Origin: Aquimarina megaterium XH134
GTDB lineage: Bacteria; Bacteroidota; Bacteroidia; Flavobacteriales; Flavobacteriaceae
Assembly: GCF_000520975.1 (NCBI RefSeq)
Contig: NZ_JACB01000005.1
Span: 1 to 64,000, forward strand
Length of the DNA: 64,000 nt
Direction of reading: 5' to 3'
The notes under the pieces are model-generated. The model did no database searches. It worked only from the letters and a program-made list of their open reading frames with translations, and was not told where the DNA came from. The translations under genes were made by a program, and so were the position numbers. Numbering within the stretch: position 1 is the first letter of the stretch; every line of letters begins with the position of its first letter. This document shows, piece by piece, positions 56,780-64,000 of the stretch.

Positions 56780-59700
56780 ATGAATAAAGTACTACGATTC
56801 GCATTAGTATTATGTCTTTGTTTATCTACAACAAGTTTGTTGGCAAATGACATGTTATATGCTACAGAGAAAAAAACAGAAGATACAAAAAAGGAAAAGG
56901 CAGAACCGGTTAAGGATAGTTTGCATAACAATGCCACGGTTACCAATACCAAAATAGCACCAGCACAACCAGTTAAAACCTTTAGAGAATTTAAATCTCT
57001 CGAGAAATTTGATACCCCTATAGTAAAGGAAAAAATATCTGATTTTGAGGTTACAGAAGGTTTTCAGTTTAATGGACCTAATGCCGAACAGGACAAGAAT
57101 TGGCTTGAGATAGCCAATGGTGTGTTTGAAACCATAGATAATACAAAGAAATATATTGAAGAACTTACTAATGATGAGTTAAAAGAACTACCTGTTGCGA
57201 TAAAACCGGTAACTATTAGTAATGTAACCTATACCGTTGGGATCGCCAAAGCCGTTTTTAAGCCAGCACATACAGAACTTACAGTTTTTCTTAGGGTAGA
57301 ATTACCAGAAACAACAACTACATCGACGACCACAGCAGAAGGAACAACCACCACAACAAAAAATAAAAAAGATGTATTGATTTTAGGAGCATCTAATATC
57401 AAACTATCTCATGATGGTGGGATAGATGGCGATGCCAGATTACATCTAATTTCGCAATATACCATGAATCTTAATAGTGGTGCCATTCTACTTACTTTAA
57501 AAGGAAGTTTCGAAGAACCAGGTACTTATGCGTTGATTGACTGTTTTGGTTTTAAAGAATTTGGAATAGATGCCAATATCAAATTCACCGATGGATTATT
57601 ATTTCCTGTAGATGAAAACGGTAAAAAGAAAACAGGCTATGTTGATAGTGATTTTAAAATAGTAGCAGAAGATTGGAATGATATGGTAGTCAACATTTCA
57701 TTACCCGAGTTTGGGATCACAGGAGCAGCAAAGGGCACTACCTTTAAACTAAAAAATGCAGTACTGGATTTTAGTGATCTACGTAATGACGAGTCGATGC
57801 CATCGGGATATCTAAATACATATTACGTTGAGAACCCCAATTTGTGGAGAGGAGTATATGTACAAGATTTAGAAGTTGTTTTACCCAAAGCATTCGAGAA
57901 ACAAAATAATGATAAAAGAGTTGCTTTTGGAGCGCATAACCTGATTATTGATGGTCAGGGAGTAACTGGCAAGTTTACAGGAGATAATATTCTCACGCTA
58001 GACGAAGGATCAGCTTCGGGATGGGCATTTTCATTAGATCACTTTTTACTGGATATTGAAGTAAATAAGCTGAAAGGAGGAGAGTTTGAGGGACAGATCA
58101 TATTACCTGTATCCGAAGTCGATAAGGTAAATTATACTGCAATGATCCAACCCGATGAATATACTCTTAGTGTATCTAATACCGAAGATATTAATTTTGA
58201 TGTATGGAATGCTGAAGTAACCTTAACTCCTGAATCTTATATAGAACTTAAAGTTAAAGATGATAAGTTTCGGCCTAAAGCAAGCTTAAATGGATCCATA
58301 AATATTGCATCCGGGTTAAAAAAAGAAGAAAGCACATCAACAGATACTAAAAAAGATAAGACTGTCGATTTTAAAGGGATTGTATTTGAAGAAATGGTCA
58401 TACAAACCGAATCTCCAAAATTTTCGGTTGGTTATTTTGGGTATAAAGGAGAAATGAAAATTGCTAATTTCCCTTTAACGGTTAATGAAATAGGATTAGA
58501 AACCCCTTCTGATAATAAAGCAGCACTTGTTTTTGATTTTAATATCAACCTTACCTCAGAAGGAGACGGAGCTAATGGTGGAGGAGCCAAACTAAAAATT
58601 AATGCGCTCTTAGATCAAAGTGAAGGACGAGATCGCTGGAAATATGATGGCATAGACCTCGAACGAATTTTCTTGCAAATGTCTGTGGCAGGAATGGAGC
58701 TAAAAGGAGCCATCTTTATTTTTGAAGATGACCCAACTTATGGTACTGGTTTTGCCGGGGCGGTAGGAGCCAAGTTTACTACAGGAATGAAACTAGAGGT
58801 AGAAGCCAAAGCTTTGTTTGGTAAGACCGATAGTTTTAGATATTGGTACGCAGATGCTAGTGTGACTTTACCGCAAGGGATTCCTATTTTTCCCGGGTTT
58901 GAGATTAATGCGTTTGGAGGAGGTTTCTATAACCGTATGAAGATGGCCGGGACTACAAATCAGAAAGATGCACAATACACTCAGATAGGAGCATCTAGCT
59001 CTGGAGTAATTTATGAACCCTATAATGAGAATGGTTTTGGAATGAAAGCCTCGGTAGGGATTATCACAGCAGGATCACCAGATCTTTTTAATGCAACGGT
59101 AGAGTTCGGGATGGCATTTTTACGATCAGGAGGGTTACAGGAAATATATATGAAAGGCCATGGCAGGCTTATTGCTTCGTTACCATCTGATTTTTATGAT
59201 GCAATTAATGATCAGTTAAGTGATATTGCCAGTAATGTAGGATATGATGGAGAACCACCATTTACTCCCGACGGAGCAATTACAGCGGATGTATTTATCG
59301 GTTATGATTTTGTAAATGATGTTTTTCATTCTACGTCAGAGGTATATGTGAACCTTTTCGGAATCCTCGAAGGTGTTGGAGACAATGGACGAGCAGGGTG
59401 GATGGACTTTTATGTAGATCCAAACGAGTGGCATATTTTGATAGGAACTCCTAATGACCCTATAGGAGTAGCACTAAATCTGGGGTTTGTTAAAATGAAA
59501 ACAAAAAGCTACTTCATGTCGGGAGATAATATCCCAGGTAGCCCGCCACCACCTGATATTGTAGCCAACCTTTTAGGAGTAGATGCGTCAAAATTAGATT
59601 ATACACGTGACCTTAACTCCCTTAAGGCAGGTAAAGGGCTAGCGTTTGGATCTAGCGTAAGTGTGAGTACAGGAGATCTTAGGTTTTTGATTTTCTATGC

Positions 59701-61495
59701 ACGATTTGATGCGGGAATAGGATTTGATCTTATGCTTAAAGACTATGGAGAAGCACATTGTAAAGGCTCTTCAGAACAAATAGGAATGAATGGCTGGTAT
59801 GCTAATGGGCAATCCTATGCATATATGCAAGGAAAAGTAGGATTGAAAATAAAAGTATTTGGATTTAAAAAGAAAGTATCCATTTTTAATGGAGGAGGAG
59901 CTATACTAATGCAATCCCGATTCCCAAATCCGGCATGGTTTAAAGGATATTTAGCAGGTCGTTATCGTATTCTAGGAGGCCTGGTCAAAGGAAGTTTCAG
60001 ATTTAAAATAGAACTTGGAGATAAATGTGAAATTGAACAAGGAGGTGTACTTGATGGTATGGTAGTTATAGGGGATATGACCCCAGAAGAGAGTTCGGTA
60101 GATGTAGATGTTTTTGCTGCACCACAAGTCGTATTTAATATGCCAATAAACAAAGTATTTGAAATCCCAGATGATTCTGGAGATCAAAAGTACCGTATTC
60201 TTATGGATAAGTTTGAAGTAAGCAAAGAAGGGCAATTACTTCAGGGAGAAATAAAATGGGGCAACAATAATGATATGGCCGTATTCTATTCTCATGAAAT
60301 ATTACCGCCAAATACCCAACTCAAAGCATTTGTACAGTTACATTTTGAAGAATATAAAAATGGGCAATGGCAGATCATCAAAGAAAATGGAAGTGTTTCT
60401 ACAGAAACCAAAGAAGTTAGTTTTACTACAGGAGAAGCACCAAAAACAATTCCATTACATAATATCGAATATATGTATCCTGTACTTGGGCAAAAGAATT
60501 TCTTTGCCAAAGAATACAACATTGGATATATCAACCTAAAACGAGGACAATCATACCTATTCGATCCTGTACCTAATTGGAATAAAAATATGACAATGAG
60601 TGCTGATTCTGGAGAAGATTTGGTTGAAAACTTCGCATATAATACAGGCAAAAAACAACTTACTTATGCTATTCCGGAAACGATAAGTACTCAAACAGCA
60701 TATCATGTGGAGATTAAATTGATTCCTCCTAAAGAGGATAACTCGGGTAATATAACTGAATCCTATACTAAAACAGAATTAGGGGATGAGGAATCTGGAA
60801 ATGATGTTGAAATAAGAACCCGAAAAGCTGAAGGAGTGGTTACCCAGGGAGAGGAACGAGAGTTATTGACCTATGATTTTGGAACAAGTGAGTATACCAC
60901 TTTTAAGAAAAAGATGAAAGCAATGAATACACATCAGGACTTGTATGACCTTATTACAAAACCTTATGGGATGGTTCTTGTATCACAAATAGATCCAATA
61001 GAGCCTTTTGATATGGTAGAATTAGCTGGGAATCAGTATTCGGGCGGTACTTCTTTAATTAAGGCAATAGCCACTCATAATGATACATACTATAAAAAAG
61101 AGATTAGACCTTTGCTTTATGAAAATTATCCGATAGGGAATAGCATTACGGTAAAAAGAGATGTCACCAAAGTAGGTGTTCCTCCTATAGAAGGTGTGGA
61201 GCCACAGTCATGGTATTTGACATACCTGGAGAACGATCTTAATGACAGAATTAGAACATATAATCCATATCGTTATGACTTAACTCTATATTACTATCGA
61301 GACTATGTTGACTTAGGATATCAATTAACAAATTCGAATCTTCCCTGGGAAACTATGCAGCAATATAGAGATCTGGTAGTAGGGCCATTTCCGATAATGA
61401 AAAAAGAGACTTACAAAACCAAATTGCAATATGTATTACCCGGGCAAATACATAGAGGTAGTGATATAATATCATACAAGTATGGAGATAAGTAA
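56780..61495 (+). CDS. Giant exported beta-rich protein of unknown family
   Basis: 1,571 residues from the ATG at 56780, which gives a clean signal peptide (MNKVLRFALVLCLCLSTTSL). An upstream ATG at 56702 would add 26 residues before it. A charged, repeat-poor N-terminus contains a Thr-rich stretch (TTTSTTTAEGTTTTTK, near 190-205 of the mature frame). The rest is dominated by predicted beta strands with many Gly and aromatic residues (GFEINAFGGGFYNRMKMAG, GKGLAFGSSVSVSTGDLRF, GRYRILGGLVKGSFRFKIEL). No T9SS sorting domain, no enzyme motif and no recognised family. It heads the second operon under the shared box. A structural surface role next to the barrel/TANFOR operon is inferred. Confidence 0.7.
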   Translation: MNKVLRFALVLCLCLSTTSLLANDMLYATEKKTEDTKKEKAEPVKDSLHNNATVTNTKIAPAQPVKTFREFKSLEKFDTPIVKEKISDFEVTEGFQFNGPNAEQDKNWLEIANGVFETIDNTKKYIEELTNDELKELPVAIKPVTISNVTYTVGIAKAVFKPAHTELTVFLRVELPETTTTSTTTAEGTTTTTKNKKDVLILGASNIKLSHDGGIDGDARLHLISQYTMNLNSGAILLTLKGSFEEPGTYALIDCFGFKEFGIDANIKFTDGLLFPVDENGKKKTGYVDSDFKIVAEDWNDMVVNISLPEFGITGAAKGTTFKLKNAVLDFSDLRNDESMPSGYLNTYYVENPNLWRGVYVQDLEVVLPKAFEKQNNDKRVAFGAHNLIIDGQGVTGKFTGDNILTLDEGSASGWAFSLDHFLLDIEVNKLKGGEFEGQIILPVSEVDKVNYTAMIQPDEYTLSVSNTEDINFDVWNAEVTLTPESYIELKVKDDKFRPKASLNGSINIASGLKKEESTSTDTKKDKTVDFKGIVFEEMVIQTESPKFSVGYFGYKGEMKIANFPLTVNEIGLETPSDNKAALVFDFNINLTSEGDGANGGGAKLKINALLDQSEGRDRWKYDGIDLERIFLQMSVAGMELKGAIFIFEDDPTYGTGFAGAVGAKFTTGMKLEVEAKALFGKTDSFRYWYADASVTLPQGIPIFPGFEINAFGGGFYNRMKMAGTTNQKDAQYTQIGASSSGVIYEPYNENGFGMKASVGIITAGSPDLFNATVEFGMAFLRSGGLQEIYMKGHGRLIASLPSDFYDAINDQLSDIASNVGYDGEPPFTPDGAITADVFIGYDFVNDVFHSTSEVYVNLFGILEGVGDNGRAGWMDFYVDPNEWHILIGTPNDPIGVALNLGFVKMKTKSYFMSGDNIPGSPPPPDIVANLLGVDASKLDYTRDLNSLKAGKGLAFGSSVSVSTGDLRFLIFYARFDAGIGFDLMLKDYGEAHCKGSSEQIGMNGWYANGQSYAYMQGKVGLKIKVFGFKKKVSIFNGGGAILMQSRFPNPAWFKGYLAGRYRILGGLVKGSFRFKIELGDKCEIEQGGVLDGMVVIGDMTPEESSVDVDVFAAPQVVFNMPINKVFEIPDDSGDQKYRILMDKFEVSKEGQLLQGEIKWGNNNDMAVFYSHEILPPNTQLKAFVQLHFEEYKNGQWQIIKENGSVSTETKEVSFTTGEAPKTIPLHNIEYMYPVLGQKNFFAKEYNIGYINLKRGQSYLFDPVPNWNKNMTMSADSGEDLVENFAYNTGKKQLTYAIPETISTQTAYHVEIKLIPPKEDNSGNITESYTKTELGDEESGNDVEIRTRKAEGVVTQGEERELLTYDFGTSEYTTFKKKMKAMNTHQDLYDLITKPYGMVLVSQIDPIEPFDMVELAGNQYSGGTSLIKAIATHNDTYYKKEIRPLLYENYPIGNSITVKRDVTKVGVPPIEGVEPQSWYLTYLENDLNDRIRTYNPYRYDLTLYYYRDYVDLGYQLTNSNLPWETMQQYRDLVVGPFPIMKKETYKTKLQYVLPGQIHRGSDIISYKYGDK

Positions 61496-61505
61496 AACCA
61501 AAACG

Positions 61506-63590
61506 ATGCAAAAGGTATTCCTGGGGATAGTATTGCTGTTATCGTTCCCGATATGGTGTCAAAAACCTATTGGAGATGAACCTCCATCGGTACAGGTGAT
61601 TAGTAGGGTGACCAAAGAAGCCATTATGTTGCGATGGGCAGTTACCACCCCTACAGCGTGGAAATATGCTAACAAATACGGATTCACAATAGAACGTAAA
61701 ACTATTGTGAGAGCGGGAGAAATTCTTAGAGAACCAGAAATAAAAAAAATCACAACAAGACCAATACTGCCTAAACCACTAGCAGCATGGGAAGAATTTG
61801 CCAGTAAGAATGATTATGCAGCTATTGCAGCACAAGCTATTTATGGAGATGACTTTGATGCAGAACTGGAAGAAGGAGGTAATGATATGATGAGTATTGT
61901 GAACCTGTCTGACGCTATGGAGCAACGCTTCTCTTTTGCATTGTATGCAGCAGATCAAGACTTTGAAGTAGCAAAGTATTCTGGATTGGCCTATATAGAT
62001 ACAGATGTAAAACCCGATGAGCGATATCTTTACAATATTAAGACAGCTATCCCTGAAGAAAAAATGAGTGTAGCACATGGGGGAGTATACCTTGGACTAT
62101 CAGATTATATCGAATTACCACAACCAATAGATCTTGTTGGAATATTTAAGGATAAAAGTGTGCTACTAAGTTGGAATTCTACATCATTGGCAGACTATTA
62201 TAATAATTATATTATAGAACGATCAGAAGATAATGGTACTACGTATATACCTGTAAGTGATGTACCCATAATTAATATGGGTGAAAAAGAGGAAAAGACT
62301 ACAGATCGTATGTTTTATATTGATAGTTTACCACAAAATGATAAGGAATATCGGTATAGGATAAAAGGAATATCGCCCTTTGGGCAAATAAGCCCTCCTT
62401 CTAAGACCGTTGCTGGAGTTGGTAAAAAAGCTTTAGAATATAATCCGGCAATACAAGAGGCAAAGTTACAATCTGATAATACCACGGCAATAATCACCTG
62501 GGAATTCCCCGAAGAAGGATTAGAATCCCTGAGTCATTTCGAATTAAACAGATCAGATGCTATCAAAGATAACTACCAGATAGTGATTCCTGATATTGCT
62601 AAGACCACAAGAAGTCTAGAGTTCAAAAATTTAAGTGTAATTAATTACTTTACAATAACTGCAGTTGGAGTAGACGGTACAAAACGAGTATCGTTTCCAA
62701 AGATGGTACAGCCTGTCGATGATACACCACCAGCTAATCCTTTTGGACTTACTGGTGTTATTGACTCTACAGGAATAGTACGATTACAATGGAATGCTAA
62801 TACCGAACCCGATTTTTTGGGATATCGTGTGTTTAGAGCAAATCTCGAAAATGAAGAGTTTACACAGATTACTTTTCGTACGATACCCCAAAATAACATT
62901 GTAGATACGATAAACATAAAAACCCTGAACAATAAAATCTATTATAAAGTTCAGGCTTTTGATAAACGATATAATCCTTCGGGGTTTTCTGAAGTAGTGG
63001 CGCTTAAAAAACCTGATATCATACCACCTACAAAACCAGTTTTTAAATCATTTAGTGCAGATAAAGGAGTAATAGAATTACATTGGATAACCAGTAGTAG
63101 TATTGATGCTTCAAAAACCCTGGTGTATCGTAAAGAAAAAGGAAAAGAATCCCCCTGGCAGTTGGTGTCAGAAACCGATATCCCCCAGAATCAGTATAAA
63201 GATGTCACTGCAATACCTGCGTTAACCTATCTATATACCCTGGTAACCATGGATGAATCTGGATTAGAGTCAGAACCGGTAACTCCTTTAACGATTAGCT
63301 TACCGGATAATAAATCCAAACCAGAAATAGATAAGTTTGTCGCAGTTGTAAACCGTGAAGAAAGACAAATAGGGATAAACTGGAGATATACTGCAAAAGG
63401 AGTTAAAGAGTTTTTATTATACAAAGCAGAAGAAGGAAAACAACCTACACGATATAAAATATTTTCGAATACAGATACCAAATTTACAGATCACCAACTC
63501 ACCGTAAATACAAAATACACCTATTTATTACAGGCAGTATTTGATTCGAGGGCGAAATCCCCAATTAAAAAAATTGAAGTAGAATATTAA
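61506..63590 (+). CDS. Exported multi-Fn3 protein
   Basis: 694 residues from the ATG at 61506 (MQKVFLGIVLLLSFPIWCQ, a good signal peptide), 10 nt after the preceding stop. An upstream ATG at 61482 overlaps that gene. After the signal there are about six fibronectin type III-like repeats, each with a core Trp in LRWAV, LLSWNST, ITWEFPE, LQWNANTEPDFLGYRVFR, LHWITS and INWRYT. There is no sorting domain and no catalytic motif. Likely a rigid spacer or adhesive component, co-transcribed with the giant protein before it. Confidence 0.8.
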   Translation: MQKVFLGIVLLLSFPIWCQKPIGDEPPSVQVISRVTKEAIMLRWAVTTPTAWKYANKYGFTIERKTIVRAGEILREPEIKKITTRPILPKPLAAWEEFASKNDYAAIAAQAIYGDDFDAELEEGGNDMMSIVNLSDAMEQRFSFALYAADQDFEVAKYSGLAYIDTDVKPDERYLYNIKTAIPEEKMSVAHGGVYLGLSDYIELPQPIDLVGIFKDKSVLLSWNSTSLADYYNNYIIERSEDNGTTYIPVSDVPIINMGEKEEKTTDRMFYIDSLPQNDKEYRYRIKGISPFGQISPPSKTVAGVGKKALEYNPAIQEAKLQSDNTTAIITWEFPEEGLESLSHFELNRSDAIKDNYQIVIPDIAKTTRSLEFKNLSVINYFTITAVGVDGTKRVSFPKMVQPVDDTPPANPFGLTGVIDSTGIVRLQWNANTEPDFLGYRVFRANLENEEFTQITFRTIPQNNIVDTINIKTLNNKIYYKVQAFDKRYNPSGFSEVVALKKPDIIPPTKPVFKSFSADKGVIELHWITSSSIDASKTLVYRKEKGKESPWQLVSETDIPQNQYKDVTAIPALTYLYTLVTMDESGLESEPVTPLTISLPDNKSKPEIDKFVAVVNREERQIGINWRYTAKGVKEFLLYKAEEGKQPTRYKIFSNTDTKFTDHQLTVNTKYTYLLQAVFDSRAKSPIKKIEVEY

Positions 63591-63599
63591 AGAAAAGAT

Positions 63600-64000
63600 A
63601 TGAAAAGGATAGTACTAGTTTTAGCACTTTTGATTTCTGCACCCATGATACATGCACAAGATTTTGTGATGAATATTAATGGATATATTGGCTTGGCAGG
63701 AAAGGATTGTGGTTCTCCAGGGATACAAAAGGTAACTTTAATATATGCTAATGGAAGTCGAGAGGTAATCCCTTTTGATTATAACAATTTTTATAAAAGA
63801 TATTATAATCATAAGAAGGAATTTACAGCAAGTAATAAAATTGTTGCAATACAGTTTGATACTAAGAAAAATAAAAAACCAGAATTTAGCGGTTGTAAAA
63901 TAACTGGTAGATTACAAGAAAGAGTAATTAATATTCGAGAATATTGTGCGAATAAAAAGCGATACGAGAATATTCCGAGAGAAAAGAAAGATGAAATTTA
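63600..64000 (+). CDS. Exported protein, cut by the window edge
   Basis: At least 133 codons from the ATG at 63600, still open at the end. Signal peptide MKRIVLVLALLISAPMIHAQ, then a small beta-rich region (FVMNINGYIGLAGKDCGSPG, VTLIYANGSREVIPFD) with cysteines at about 37, 102 and 118. It starts 9 nt after the Fn3 gene, so it belongs to the same operon. Family not recognised from this part. Confidence 0.75.
   Translation, partial: MKRIVLVLALLISAPMIHAQDFVMNINGYIGLAGKDCGSPGIQKVTLIYANGSREVIPFDYNNFYKRYYNHKKEFTASNKIVAIQFDTKKNKKPEFSGCKITGRLQERVINIREYCANKKRYENIPREKKDEI

Noticed and set aside
50227..63590. T9SS cargo status of the giant surface proteins
   Set aside because: None ends in a recognisable type A or B sorting domain, unlike the proteins at 2403 and 31393.

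Overview
The window looks like chromosome of a marine Bacteroidota bacterium, most likely a Flavobacteriaceae member (an Aquimarina-like genome would fit, but this is inference). The grounds are the low GC, promoters of the TAnnTTTG type, absence of Shine-Dalgarno sites, type IX secretion (T9SS) C-terminal sorting domains, GEVED and SdiA-regulated domains, a TonB-dependent receptor and a TANFOR-type surface protein. No tRNA, rRNA, CRISPR array or intact insertion sequence was seen.

Layout. 0-6.7 kb: a NarL/LuxR-type response regulator, a repeat-rich gap, a decayed T9SS-secreted protein gene and a large T9SS-secreted reprolysin-like metalloprotease. 6.7-14.6 kb: the isoleucine/valine operon ilvD-ilvB-ilvN-ilvC-ilvA, preceded by two consecutive attenuators, each with an Ile/Val-rich leader peptide and an intrinsic terminator. 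14.7-15.3 kb: a small outer-membrane barrel. 15.4-25.1 kb: an arginine operon (GNAT-argG-argC-proC-argD-argF'-argB-argE-argH) with a possible Arg-rich leader peptide, closed by a terminator. 25.2-31.4 kb: an accessory stretch with a double-glycine leader peptide gene, a small membrane protein, an exported TPR-CHAT protein, a GIY-YIG cassette bounded by perfect 28-bp inverted repeats, and over 1 kb of intergenic repeats. 31.4-38.1 kb (minus strand): a T9SS-sorted beta-helix/propeller protein and a split biotin-dependent acyl-CoA carboxylase operon. 38.3-41.5 kb: YHYH lipoprotein, MORN-like lipoprotein, SCO copper protein and, convergently, a YdjM-type membrane protein. 41.8-47.4 kb: two stand-alone receiver proteins, a TonB-dependent receptor and a YfiR-domain histidine kinase, arranged as one operon.

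47.4-64.0 kb is the most unusual part. Two consecutive operons each carry the same 20-nt box exactly 22 nt upstream of a TAnnTTTG-like promoter element. The first encodes an outer-membrane barrel with a helical tail, a 1,892-residue TANFOR/Fn3/zincin protein with a toxin-like C-terminus, and a directly abutting 157-residue protein that resembles an immunity protein. The second encodes a 1,571-residue exported protein of no recognised family, a multi-Fn3 protein and a gene cut by the window edge. I read this as a co-regulated surface machine carrying a polymorphic toxin-immunity pair. The toxin role, the export route and the unity of the two operons are inferences.
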